Part shown: piece by piece, positions 35,966 to 45,322 of the stretch
Numbering within the stretch: position 1 is the stretch's first letter
Layout: each line of letters begins with the position of its first letter
Assembly: GCA_016844945.1 (NCBI GenBank)
Contig: JAERTJ010000037.1
Span: 1 to 64,000, forward strand
Direction of reading: 5' to 3'
From: Fidelibacterota bacterium
GTDB lineage: Bacteria; Fidelibacterota; UBA8477; JABMPR01
DNA: 64,000 bases
Program-made: the position numbers and the translations under genes
The notes under the pieces: model-generated
Seen by the model: only the letters and a program-made list of their open reading frames with translations
Databases searched by the model: none
Told to the model about the DNA's origin: nothing

Positions 35966-38900
35966 ATGAAGAAGAGAGTAGCACAATGGATAGGAGGGGG
36001 ATTACTAAGTGCCATTAGTATCTTGATCTATCTATGTTTATTCCAAACTCATCTGTTTTCAAATCTTATTTTCAGCTATGTGAACAATTCATCGCTCATT
36101 CCCAATCGGATTCATGTATCGGGAGAGCTAACGGGTAGCTTTCTTGGCAATTCGATTGGGATCAACCATTTTATAATGTCAAATGATCATACCCGGGATA
36201 CGCTTATTCAGGCCAACCAATTACGACTTGTCGAATGGGACTGGGAATGGGATTCCAGAGAGATGATCCTCCACGAATTGTTTGTGGATAGCTATTCACT
36301 AGATCTTGAACTTATCAATGATCTTGATAGTAATAATTTAAGCTCCAACGGTTCCATTTCTGGAATTGTAAATCAATTTCATGGCAATGATGGTAAGATC
36401 ATTACGCTCGTCAATAATGTGACAGAAACGATCAAACTACCAGAATTCAGCTCAACCATTTGGATGATTGATGGATTTTCACATTTTAAGATTCATCATG
36501 GTGAAGTAATCGTCCCAGCCTACAATAAAGATACGTTGAAGATTTCCGGATTCGCTGAGATAGATACATCAGGACAGTTGGATATCAATGATTTGACGAT
36601 CATATCAAATGCACAAGAGCTTCAATTTGATGCAGCTGTCTCCGCTGGTAGTATCTCCAGTTCCATCCAAGCGAAAGATATTGCCCCTCAAAGCTTGAAG
36701 TCATTGGAATTACCTGCATCCCTCCATGCTGCAACTTTGGATCTGGATTTGGAGATTACCCTGGAAGGTAAAGACGTTTCCGTTTCTGGAGATGGGTTGA
36801 TCAAACTCAATGAGAGAGTCATGCCCTTTGACCTACACTCATTTAGCAAAACAGAAGGTGGTCTTGACCTTGATATTTCAATCGGTGCAGAACTGCAAGA
36901 TGTGAATGTTTCACTTCATCAGAATGATAGGGGTGAATTGAATGGCCAGGCAGAACTATTTAAAACAGATTTTTCGATACTACCAGAGTATGAACGTATT
37001 CCGTTTACTGATCCTATTGGTGAAATAACATTTTCTGGTAGTGATGGGAACTATCAAGTCACCCCAAAACTGGTATCCTTTATGTACAATGGATTAAGAT
37101 TTGATACACTGGAAGCTGATCTTGAAGTATCAAACACCAATCAGATTCTAATACATCAGGGGTTTATATCGCAGGCAGCCAATAAACTATCAATTTCCGG
37201 TGAGATCACCGGAGATTCCCTGGATATCCTTGGTGATCTGGCATTTAAGGATTTTAACTTTTTACACAACTTTGGCGTGGGTGACATTATAACGGGAGAT
37301 ATCTCAAGTGAATTTAACCTTTCCGGATCACTCAAATCTCCTCGAATTGCAGGAGACATTCATCCTACTGCGCTTTCATATAAAAAGAAATTGACACTCT
37401 CTGGAAATGGAAAAATCGATCTCACTGTATCGGATGGCGAGGTTTCTGGGGATTTTGCACTTTTCGGGGAAGAAGGTATTCTCTTTGGAGATAGTCTGAA
37501 ATCATACACCATTCAGGCAAATGTATCGCCAGATCATTACATCATTGAAGATGTACACCTCCAGGGAGATGACAATCTGGTCTCATTGAGCGGCTACTAC
37601 CAGACTGATGGCATCCAACTGAATAAACTAAATATTCTTAAATCCTCCAATCAACTCAAAATAGCAGATACAATACGTGTTGAGCACACAAATGATGGAC
37701 GGTTTTTACTCCCGATAAGTGTGCTTACGTTTAACAATGGTGGCGTTTCGCTGGAAGGTGAATTCTCAAACGAATCAGGGTTAAATATTAATTCAGAGTT
37801 TGAATTGGTGGATGTTGGAGAAATTCTCAATTTCTTTCGAGTGAATGCAAAGTTCAGTGGGCTAGCCACAGGTAATGCCCATTTGACCGGTTCGCTCTCC
37901 GATCCTATTATTGATGCAACTTTCTTTCTAGATGACGGAATGACTCTCGGATACCCAAGTGATTCAGCCAATATAGATATTCGACTAACCAGTGCCGCCA
38001 CCATTGCCAATTCAATTAATGCCTTTTCAGATGGGGGCAGTCTTGTTCTTCTGGGGCAATTGCCCTGGGGATACAAGGTCTCAAAGGAAAGTGTACGCAC
38101 AACGCCTCAAAATTTTTCAATTCAAACTGAGAACTATAAGCTGAAAGATTTGAAGTTTCCAAAAATAGCAGGATTTCCAATTTCAGGTCGGTCAACGGGT
38201 ACGCTGTCAATTCGTGGTACACCTGAGAAAACCAAGCTGGATGCCCAGCTCTCATTAAGCGATGCATCCTTTGATACACTCAAATTTTCAAACGCATATA
38301 CTGAATTCAATTATGAAGGAAATTTACTCACCTTTGACACGCTTTCCATGGTGAGCAATTGGGGCTATGGTACGGGTCAGGGGTTTATGCCCATTTCAAT
38401 GGATTTTATTGCACAGGACCGTATGGCTGTTTCTCATAGAGACATGGGGCTTGAGTTTGAATTCAACCTCAATGAATTGCCTTTCCTATCCTCATATATT
38501 TCAGCTATTGATGTCATTCAGGGTGACTTTATGGGCACCTTCGGACTATCTGGTCCCTTGTCAGCTCCCATTCGCAATGGAAAAATCAGAGGTCACAATG
38601 GTCTACTCCAAATTTCAGTTTTGGGTAACCCGATCACCGATATTCATTCAGAGGTGACACTCGTGGACAACACATTGACCTTTGATCATTTCTCAGGCAA
38701 AATGTTGTTTTCAAAAAGCTCTAACCTGAATATTCAAGGTCTCATTGGTAATCTTGCATCAAATGTCGGGGATCTTTTTGGTGTAAACGCGACTCAGGAG
38801 TTTGCAGGGGATATTTCAGCGAGTGGCACCATGGATATGACTTCCTTTTTTCATCCCAGGTTTGACTTAGATGTTAAAGCAAACGAGGTCTATTATCGAA

Positions 38901-39793
38901 GTACTGACGGGTTGATCGAGGCTATCGCCAATGCAGATCTGAAATTCCAGGGGCAGGATACACTGGATGCTTCTGCAATTATTCCAGTACTTCGTGCGAC
39001 GTACTATGCCAATTTTGAATCAGAGGAAACCTACGAAGAAACCGTCAGCAAGACGGATAGCAGTCTTTTTACATATAGCCTGAATACTCAATTTGCCAGT
39101 GACCTTCTGATTTCAAATGATCAGTTGGAAGCTGAATTCGAAGGTGAATTATGGCTCCTGGATTATGGTGATGGTGTCATGCGCTTCTCTGGAACCCTCA
39201 CTGTACAAGAGGGAGGTACCTTTTATTATCTTGGCAATGAACTCAATCTGAGATCTGGTGAGATCATATTTAATACTGTGGATTTTAACCCTCAGATTAA
39301 TATGGAAGCAGAAATCAAAATAGACAATGAACCGGTGACCCTTATTCTTAGCGGTGATTTGATTGAACCTGAACTTGTTATCAATGTTGAGAATGCTCAA
39401 ATCACACAAAGTGATGTCCTCACATACCTGACACTCAATCAGAAAATGGTTGAAGTAAGTTTTGATTCTGAATCTGCTCTCAACCCGGTGCTTACCTATT
39501 CGGAGATGCTGGTAGAAAAGCAAATCTCAAAGTTTGGTCGAGAAGTCTTTGGATTGGATGTTGTTGGTATCGATTTAACAGCTGACTCTACCGCTGGCGC
39601 CCGAGTACAACTAGGACAACGCGTCATGAAAAATTTGATGGTCACTTATGAAGGTGATGTTCAGAATATTGATGGTCAAAATGACTATGACTTTGGCCTG
39701 GAATACCAGATCAATAGTAATGTATCTGTGACAAGCAAGATGAACCAGCGCGGAGAGATTGAACTCAACGGGAGGCTGAAATTCACCTACTAA
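35966..39793 (+). CDS. tamB: TamB/AsmA-like translocation and assembly protein (DUF490)
   Basis: 1275 residues. A single N-terminal membrane anchor (about 8-28) is followed by a very long run of beta repeats in the periplasm (many -GxLxLxGxxxxP-type strands such as SGSLKSPRIAGDI, SGSLSDPIIDAT, RGTPEKTKLDAQLSLSDAS). The C-terminal DUF490 domain (about 1010-1275) includes SGTLTVQEGGTFYYLGNELNLRSGEIIF, LSGDLIEPELVI, SDVLTYLTL and a short last strand. Such proteins bridge the two membranes and carry lipids or assist Omp85-family insertion. The next gene encodes an Omp85 protein, the classic TamA partner order reversed, supporting the call. Its last codons contain the ribosome binding site and ATT start of that gene. 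Confidence 0.9.
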   Translation: MKKRVAQWIGGGLLSAISILIYLCLFQTHLFSNLIFSYVNNSSLIPNRIHVSGELTGSFLGNSIGINHFIMSNDHTRDTLIQANQLRLVEWDWEWDSREMILHELFVDSYSLDLELINDLDSNNLSSNGSISGIVNQFHGNDGKIITLVNNVTETIKLPEFSSTIWMIDGFSHFKIHHGEVIVPAYNKDTLKISGFAEIDTSGQLDINDLTIISNAQELQFDAAVSAGSISSSIQAKDIAPQSLKSLELPASLHAATLDLDLEITLEGKDVSVSGDGLIKLNERVMPFDLHSFSKTEGGLDLDISIGAELQDVNVSLHQNDRGELNGQAELFKTDFSILPEYERIPFTDPIGEITFSGSDGNYQVTPKLVSFMYNGLRFDTLEADLEVSNTNQILIHQGFISQAANKLSISGEITGDSLDILGDLAFKDFNFLHNFGVGDIITGDISSEFNLSGSLKSPRIAGDIHPTALSYKKKLTLSGNGKIDLTVSDGEVSGDFALFGEEGILFGDSLKSYTIQANVSPDHYIIEDVHLQGDDNLVSLSGYYQTDGIQLNKLNILKSSNQLKIADTIRVEHTNDGRFLLPISVLTFNNGGVSLEGEFSNESGLNINSEFELVDVGEILNFFRVNAKFSGLATGNAHLTGSLSDPIIDATFFLDDGMTLGYPSDSANIDIRLTSAATIANSINAFSDGGSLVLLGQLPWGYKVSKESVRTTPQNFSIQTENYKLKDLKFPKIAGFPISGRSTGTLSIRGTPEKTKLDAQLSLSDASFDTLKFSNAYTEFNYEGNLLTFDTLSMVSNWGYGTGQGFMPISMDFIAQDRMAVSHRDMGLEFEFNLNELPFLSSYISAIDVIQGDFMGTFGLSGPLSAPIRNGKIRGHNGLLQISVLGNPITDIHSEVTLVDNTLTFDHFSGKMLFSKSSNLNIQGLIGNLASNVGDLFGVNATQEFAGDISASGTMDMTSFFHPRFDLDVKANEVYYRSTDGLIEAIANADLKFQGQDTLDASAIIPVLRATYYANFESEETYEETVSKTDSSLFTYSLNTQFASDLLISNDQLEAEFEGELWLLDYGDGVMRFSGTLTVQEGGTFYYLGNELNLRSGEIIFNTVDFNPQINMEAEIKIDNEPVTLILSGDLIEPELVINVENAQITQSDVLTYLTLNQKMVEVSFDSESALNPVLTYSEMLVEKQISKFGREVFGLDVVGIDLTADSTAGARVQLGQRVMKNLMVTYEGDVQNIDGQNDYDFGLEYQINSNVSVTSKMNQRGEIELNGRLKFTY

Positions 39794-41616
39794 GATCTGT
39801 CTTCCTCAGGGGTTTTATCTTACTTAGCCTGTTTTCACTCTCAGGTATAGCTCAAGAAATTGATGAAGCTCCTGAAATTGTTGAAATTCACATCCAGGGG
39901 AATGAGCATCTTTCTAGTAATGAACTCCTTGACCAAATACATCTCAAAGAGAAAAGACTTCTCAGTAAAGGAAGTTTCTATAACAGGCATTATCTCGCCA
40001 GAGAGATAGACCGACTTCACGACTATTACACACTAAATGGCTTTCTAGATGCAAGCATCACTGACTCACTCAGTTTTGGTGATCCCAATGTGGTGAGCAT
40101 TTATTTTAAGGTTGTTGAAGGGAAACGGTACGTTCTGAAAGATGTGACCCTTTCAGGGAATACGCTTTATTCCACTTCAGAGTACCTGGATCTTATAGAA
40201 TTCCAACCCGGGTCACATTTCAACACATTTAAGATTCGCGAAAAACTCATAAGCATGCTCAGGGTGTATCGTGATAACGGATATCCCCTGATCAACATTC
40301 TGGACAGTGTGGTCGTGGCAGACTCTGTGAGCCTGTTTATAAAAGTGAAGGAAGGACCAAAGCTGAATATCGGTGCTGTCAATGTTGAAGCACTGGAACA
40401 AATACCAGCTAAAATAATCAGACGTGAAATCATCGTGCAGTCTGGTGATCTGTTCAATTTAACCAATATTGAAGAATCGAAACGTAGACTCTATGAAACC
40501 AGCCTTTTTAATAGTGTAAACATCAGGATGGGTACTGTTGATCTCGATTCTTCAACCATTGACATTGATGTAGAAGTTCTACCGGCCAAGTTCAGGGCCT
40601 TTGATATGAACCTGGGGGTAAAACAAGGGTATCCTGAAGCCACTGTTAATGCTGATCCAGTATTGAGTATTGGTGTTTCAGGAAGTTGGTATCACAATAA
40701 CCTCTTCGATAAAAGCCGACGCATCAGAGTAGAAACCAAGTTGAGTTCCATTTACCCTGCTATCTTTATTCCCCAGCAGTTCAAACTAGATTTTTTCTAT
40801 GTAGAGCCCTGGTTGGCAAAATATAGAATTCCCCTTACTATCAATCCCTTTTACTGGTACGTAGAAAATACGACAACAGAATTTACCAATACCGCCTATG
40901 GTTTACGCGGAATCATGACTTACCGTTGGTTTCGAAAAATCAAGACGCAGGGTCTTGCCGAATGGAGCCGGTCAAATGCTGATGCAGATAGTGTGGACAC
41001 ACCAGAACTCTACCAGGAAGCTCGCAAAATTGGTATAAAATTCACCTGGGATGAGCGGGATAACTTCTTTTATCCGAAAAAAGGTTTCAAACTTGTCATC
41101 GAACCTGGAGTTGTTGGATATTTGCTGGGAGGTGAAAACGACTATACGCAGCTACAAACTTCGTTTAGCACCTATTGGAATATTTTCTCAGAACTAGTAT
41201 TTGCCCACAATATCAATGTTGCCATGGCATTTCAGAGAGATGAAGACATTGAAATTCCTTATGCAAAAAGGTATTTCCTTGGAGGGAATACGAGTATTCG
41301 AGGGTTTGAGCAGCAGATGCTGGGCCCTAAGAATAGTGAAGGCTTGCCCCTGGGAGGAAATTTCAGGTTTTACACAAATTTCGAGCTACGATTTCCAATC
41401 TATAAGATTCTTGGTGGTGAGCTGTTTGTGGATGTGGGGAACCTCTGGCCAGAGATGAAAGATGCAAAAATATCTGATATGCAAACTGCTCTGGGTGTAG
41501 GTTTGACCATTGATACTCCAATTGGTCCAGCCAGGATAGACTACGGTATTCCTATGGGTACTGAGAACGCGAATAAAACAGGTCAGACCCACATTGCTAT
41601 AGCATACGCCTTTTAG
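39781..41616 (+). CDS. Omp85-family outer membrane assembly protein (BamA/TamA type) with probable ATT start codon
   Basis: 611 residues if translation starts at ATT 39781. Signal peptide about 1-24 (MHLLRSVFLRGFILLSLFSL, Ala-Gln cleavage region), three POTRA-like domains (about 28-265; EIVEIHIQGNEHLSSNELL, RYVLKDVTLSGNTLY, KLNIGAVNVE), then a barrel (about 280-611) with the L6 motif GGNTSIRGFEQQM and a terminal Phe (YAF). There is no ATG, GTG or TTG between the upstream in-frame stop (39760) and GTG 40090, yet the frame encodes a signal peptide and a full first POTRA there. GGGAGG (39770-39775) lies exactly five bases before the ATT. The gene overlaps tamB by 13 bases. Three POTRA domains suggest a TamA-like partner. 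Confidence 0.88.
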   Translation: MHLLRSVFLRGFILLSLFSLSGIAQEIDEAPEIVEIHIQGNEHLSSNELLDQIHLKEKRLLSKGSFYNRHYLAREIDRLHDYYTLNGFLDASITDSLSFGDPNVVSIYFKVVEGKRYVLKDVTLSGNTLYSTSEYLDLIEFQPGSHFNTFKIREKLISMLRVYRDNGYPLINILDSVVVADSVSLFIKVKEGPKLNIGAVNVEALEQIPAKIIRREIIVQSGDLFNLTNIEESKRRLYETSLFNSVNIRMGTVDLDSSTIDIDVEVLPAKFRAFDMNLGVKQGYPEATVNADPVLSIGVSGSWYHNNLFDKSRRIRVETKLSSIYPAIFIPQQFKLDFFYVEPWLAKYRIPLTINPFYWYVENTTTEFTNTAYGLRGIMTYRWFRKIKTQGLAEWSRSNADADSVDTPELYQEARKIGIKFTWDERDNFFYPKKGFKLVIEPGVVGYLLGGENDYTQLQTSFSTYWNIFSELVFAHNINVAMAFQRDEDIEIPYAKRYFLGGNTSIRGFEQQMLGPKNSEGLPLGGNFRFYTNFELRFPIYKILGGELFVDVGNLWPEMKDAKISDMQTALGVGLTIDTPIGPARIDYGIPMGTENANKTGQTHIAIAYAF

Positions 41617-41743
41617 AAAAATTATAATGCAGGGAACATGATTTCTGCATAGGTGTAAAAGAGCCGTGTTCAAAACATAATGGACAAATAAATAGTTTGA
41701 AGTAATCGTTTCAACAGGGAAAGAATCAAGAGGAAACAACAGA

Positions 41744-42454
41744 ATGAAAAAGTTAGCTGTACTAGGTATTATCATGGCAGGCGTGCTATTGACTTCATGC
41801 GGTAAAACTTATGATGAATACCTTTCACAGGGTAATGAATTGCAGAGCGCAAAAGAGTATGAAGCTTCTCTCGAATCATTTGATAAAGCAATTCAGAAAG
41901 CAGAAACAGCCAGTCAACGTATTGCGGCTAATATCCTTGCCGGTAACCTGGCATCAAACCAATTAAGAGACCTTCCCAAGGCTGATTTGTATTATCAGGC
42001 AACCCTGAGTGATATTGGTGATTATTCTGCTGGAGATTTACGTGATTTAGCCAAACAGGCATTAGCTGCCCAGGCAAATCTTGCTGCAGTAAAAATGTAC
42101 ACGATCTGGTTTGAAAAATTCTCCGATAATCCTGAATTAGTCACAGTTAAATATGAATTTGCTGAGGTTTATCATAAGAACATCTTGAATCTGAAGAAAG
42201 CCATTGAAACTTACGACGATATTGTAGAGTCTCACCCTGATTCAGAACAAGCTCCCAAAGCACTCTTTTCTATTGGTTACATTTATGCCAATGAACTCGG
42301 TGACAATGAAGCAGCAACAAAATATTATTCAAAATTTATTGAAGCCTATCCCGACCATGAAATGGCTCCCTCAGTTGAATTCGAATTGAAATATCTGGGT
42401 AAATCGTTAGAAGAGATTCCAGAATTGCAACACCTCTTAAGCAAGACTTCATAA
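41744..42454 (+). CDS. TPR-repeat lipoprotein (BamD/YbgF-like)
   Basis: 236 residues. Lipoprotein signal MKKLAVLGIIMAGVLLTSC with Cys at about 19, then tetratricopeptide helices: YDEYLSQGNELQSAKEYEASLESFDKAI, LVTVKYEFAEVYHKNILNLKKAIETYDDIVESHPDSEQAPKALFSIGYIYANELGDNEAATKYYSKFIEAYPDHEMAPSVEFEL. The last two repeats with A/F-x-xYPxxxxAPxA look like BamD and YbgF (CpoB). It should sit on the periplasmic face of a membrane. Position after the TamB/Omp85 pair and 18 bases before moxR makes a role in envelope assembly plausible, but unproven. AAGAGGAAAC precedes the start. Confidence 0.8.
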   Translation: MKKLAVLGIIMAGVLLTSCGKTYDEYLSQGNELQSAKEYEASLESFDKAIQKAETASQRIAANILAGNLASNQLRDLPKADLYYQATLSDIGDYSAGDLRDLAKQALAAQANLAAVKMYTIWFEKFSDNPELVTVKYEFAEVYHKNILNLKKAIETYDDIVESHPDSEQAPKALFSIGYIYANELGDNEAATKYYSKFIEAYPDHEMAPSVEFELKYLGKSLEEIPELQHLLSKTS

Positions 42455-42471
42455 ACACAGGATTTACGATT

Positions 42472-43464
42472 ATGACATTTGACCTTAGCCAACTTAATGA
42501 AAAAATTAAGGACAGAAGCCTGTTCCTGAAAACACTTGAGGCAGAAGCTGCCAAAATTGTGGTTGGACAAAAAGGAATGATCCGGAGAGTACTCATCGGA
42601 TTATTGTCAAATGGTCACATTCTTCTGGAAGGTGTACCGGGACTGGCTAAAACACTAACCATTAAAACCCTGGCAGAACTGATTGATACAACCTTTAATA
42701 GAATCCAATTCACTCCGGACCTCTTGCCGGCTGACCTATTGGGTACTCTGATTTACAATCAGAAAAATGGTGAATTCAATGTTAAAAAGGGTCCCTTGTT
42801 TGGGAACATCATTCTGGCTGATGAAATCAATCGTTCTCCTGCAAAGGTCCAGGCAGCTCTACTAGAGTCCATGCAGGAGAAACAAATAACAATTGGCGAT
42901 AACACCTACAAATTGGAAGAACCCTTCCTGGTTCTTGCAACCCAGAATCCCATTGAGCAGGAGGGGACCTATCCACTTCCTGAAGCTCAGGTTGACCGAT
43001 TCATGCTCAAGCTCAAAGTCGACTATCCCACGGATGAAGAAGAGTTTGAAATCATCAAACGCATGGCACACCCTGAACCAAAATTTGATATCAAACCCGT
43101 TATCAAAAAGAAGGATATTCTGGAAGCTCGCAAAGTTGTGGATGAAATATATATCGACGACAAAATCTTCAAGTATATCGTTTCACTTGTTATGGCTACC
43201 CGTGATCCACTGAAGGCTGGCTTGCCCGATCTGGATGCTTTGATAGAATATGGAGCTTCACCCCGTGCTTCCATCAATCTGGCGCTGGCAGCCAAGGCAA
43301 ACGCCTTTATCAATCAACGTGGGTATGTGACCCCAGATGATATCCGGGCGATTGGTATGGATGTCCTGAGGCATCGTGTGCTGGTATCCTACGAGGCTGA
43401 AGCTGAAGAGGTGAGCAGTGAAGACATTGTTCAGCGTATCTTCGAAGTTACGGAAGTTCCCTGA
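42472..43464 (+). CDS. MoxR-family AAA+ ATPase
   Basis: 330 residues. AAA+ core with Walker A EGVPGLAKT, Walker B NIILADEINRSPAKVQAALLESMQE, sensor I LATQNPIEQEGTYPLPEAQVDRFMLK, and the C-terminal AAA lid with YGASPRASINLALAAKANA. MoxR ATPases act as chaperones that activate von Willebrand factor-A proteins. The next gene is a DUF58 protein, the usual partner, 66 bases downstream. Confidence 0.95.
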   Translation: MTFDLSQLNEKIKDRSLFLKTLEAEAAKIVVGQKGMIRRVLIGLLSNGHILLEGVPGLAKTLTIKTLAELIDTTFNRIQFTPDLLPADLLGTLIYNQKNGEFNVKKGPLFGNIILADEINRSPAKVQAALLESMQEKQITIGDNTYKLEEPFLVLATQNPIEQEGTYPLPEAQVDRFMLKLKVDYPTDEEEFEIIKRMAHPEPKFDIKPVIKKKDILEARKVVDEIYIDDKIFKYIVSLVMATRDPLKAGLPDLDALIEYGASPRASINLALAAKANAFINQRGYVTPDDIRAIGMDVLRHRVLVSYEAEAEEVSSEDIVQRIFEVTEVP

Positions 43465-43529
43465 TCCTTCTCAAGAGTCTGATCCATGTTTTTGTTAGAT
43501 GAAAATTATTTCGCAGGGAATAATACGTT

Positions 43530-44408
43530 TTGCTAAATCGTGATTTATTAAAAAAAGTCAAGAAAATTGAGCTGAGTACCCGACACCTTGTTAATGAGGT
43601 GTTTGGTGGTGAGTATCACTCCGTCTTCAAAGGTCGAGGGATGGAGTTTGCCGAGGTTAGAGAATATACCCCTGGTGATGAAATTCGGACCATCGACTGG
43701 AATGTCTCTGCACGAACCGGTGTTCCCCATGTAAAATTGTTTGAAGAAGAGCGGGAATTGACCGTTATGATCCTGGTTGATGCCTCAGCCTCAGGGGCTT
43801 TTGGTACGCGGGTACAGATGAAGCGTGCTCTTGCAGCAGAATTATCCGCTGTCCTGGCATTTTCAGCCGTTAAGAATAATGATAAGGTAGGACTAATCAT
43901 CTTCACTGATCGTGTTGAAAAATACGTTCCACCGAGGAAGGGTCGTTCCCATGTCCTCAGGGTGATTCGGGAAGTTCTGGATCATGAACCACAACACCAG
44001 GGCACAAGCATCAATACGGCTCTTGAATTCATGAACCGAGTGATCCGCAAGCGTGCTGTCACTTTTATGATTTCTGATTTTCTGGATAGTGACTATGAAC
44101 GAAGCATTAAGCAAGCGAGTCGCAAACACGACATGCTTTCATTTCATCTTCAAGATCCCTGGGAAATTAGTCTTCCCAACCTGGGGCTAGTCCAGCTTCA
44201 CGATGGCGAGACAGGGGAGACATCCCTGATAAACACAGGTAAACGATCAGTCCGGAGCGCCTTTGAGGAAAGATCCAGTCAGCGATTTGCTGAACTTCAG
44301 GCTTTCTTTAAATCAAATGGTCTGGATTACTTGCCTATTCGCACGGATGTTCCATATGTGGATTCGCTGATTGGTTTTTTTAGAAAACGGGCAATGAGAC
44401 GAAGATGA
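43530..44408 (+). CDS. DUF58 domain protein (VWA-like partner of MoxR)
   Basis: 292 residues. LNRDLLKKVKKIELSTRHLVNEVFGGEYHSVFKGRGMEFAEVREYTPGDEIRTIDWNVSARTG is the DUF58 signature, followed by a VWA-like fold with LVDASASGAFG (degenerate MIDAS) and TFMISDFLD. No membrane segment. These proteins act with MoxR ATPases in assembly or activation of envelope proteins. The start is TTG 43530 with GCAGGGA ten bases upstream; alternative starts would remove conserved residues. The stop overlaps the next gene by four bases. Confidence 0.92.
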   Translation: MLNRDLLKKVKKIELSTRHLVNEVFGGEYHSVFKGRGMEFAEVREYTPGDEIRTIDWNVSARTGVPHVKLFEEERELTVMILVDASASGAFGTRVQMKRALAAELSAVLAFSAVKNNDKVGLIIFTDRVEKYVPPRKGRSHVLRVIREVLDHEPQHQGTSINTALEFMNRVIRKRAVTFMISDFLDSDYERSIKQASRKHDMLSFHLQDPWEISLPNLGLVQLHDGETGETSLINTGKRSVRSAFEERSSQRFAELQAFFKSNGLDYLPIRTDVPYVDSLIGFFRKRAMRRR

Positions 44409-45322
44409 AAATTCTAAATTCGGTGCTTACCCTCCTCATATTAAACTTCTCTGTTTTTGCGATGGATGCTCAATTTCAGGCAGATAGTCTCAATGGCTCA
44501 CTGGGCGATGTTATCCGTTTTGGCTGGACAATTGATCACGATGATGCCACCTCCATATCTATCAAGGATATTGATATGGAAGGCACTGGGATCGAAATCT
44601 TAAACATGGAAGTTGCACCTGATGAAAAGGGCTCTATCCTGCGCTTTGAGACAGCAGTCTATGATTCAGTTGGGCTTTTTACCTTCCCCTCGTCAGTTGT
44701 ATACACGCAGAGTGGTGGTAATATTGATAGTCTTTTTCTCCGCGGTCCTGTATTGGAGATTACATCCATTCTGACTGCCAGTGACACAACTTTTAGAGAC
44801 ATCAAAGACTTACATCGTATTCGGACACCCCTTAATCTGTTTTATTTTCTGGTTATTCTAGCAGTTCTTCTGCTAAGCTATCTTGCTTATTATCTGTTTA
44901 AGCGATACAAAAAGTCAGATTCAGTTATCATTACGCCCTCTAAAATTATTGTACCACCTGAAGATGCTCATGTAATCGCACTCAGAGCTTTTGAGAAACT
45001 CAAACGTTCCAAATATCTTAGATTTGAGCAATTCAAGGATTTTCATTCCGACCTGACCCACATTTTAAAAGAATATTACGAAAATCGATTTTTAATTGAT
45101 GCCCTTGAGTTGACGACATCTGAATTGTATGAAAAGATGCAGGCGATGAGTGAGTTTGAAGATGAGTTGACACGTGAGACCAAAGAACTGCTGGAGAAAG
45201 CAGATTTTATAAAATTTGCAAAAGGCACAACCAATGAACTCGAATCAGGAGAATCATTGAATGCTGCCATTGCAATTGTGAACAGAACAAAGATCCAAAA
45301 CAATCAGGGAGATAACACGTGA
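44405..45322 (+). CDS. BatD-like membrane protein of the MoxR operon
   Basis: 305 residues. Signal peptide (about 1-20), a periplasmic beta domain (about 22-135; GSLGDVIRFGWTIDHDDATSI, similar to BatD/oxygen-tolerance domains), a single membrane helix (about 143-165), and a cytoplasmic helical tail (about 175-290; FEKLKRSKYLRFEQFKDFHSDLTHILKEYYENRFLIDALELTTSELYEKM) like that seen in DUF4381/BatD-type proteins. The assignment rests on topology and operon position, not on a sharp motif. It overlaps DUF58 before it and the ABC ATPase behind it, so all are coupled. The VWA genes batA/batB usually found here are missing. Confidence 0.65.
   Translation: MKILNSVLTLLILNFSVFAMDAQFQADSLNGSLGDVIRFGWTIDHDDATSISIKDIDMEGTGIEILNMEVAPDEKGSILRFETAVYDSVGLFTFPSSVVYTQSGGNIDSLFLRGPVLEITSILTASDTTFRDIKDLHRIRTPLNLFYFLVILAVLLLSYLAYYLFKRYKKSDSVIITPSKIIVPPEDAHVIALRAFEKLKRSKYLRFEQFKDFHSDLTHILKEYYENRFLIDALELTTSELYEKMQAMSEFEDELTRETKELLEKADFIKFAKGTTNELESGESLNAAIAIVNRTKIQNNQGDNT

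Noticed and set aside
40090-41616. GTG 40090 as the start of the Omp85 gene
   Set aside because: It would delete the signal peptide and first POTRA domain that are clearly encoded upstream in frame.
41627-41650. Hairpin ATGCAG...CTGCAT after the Omp85 gene as a terminator
   Set aside because: The stem is short and has no following T-run.
43497-43529. Possible frameshift or missing start between moxR and the DUF58 gene
   Set aside because: A TTG start with GCAGGGA upstream gives the normal DUF58 N-terminus.
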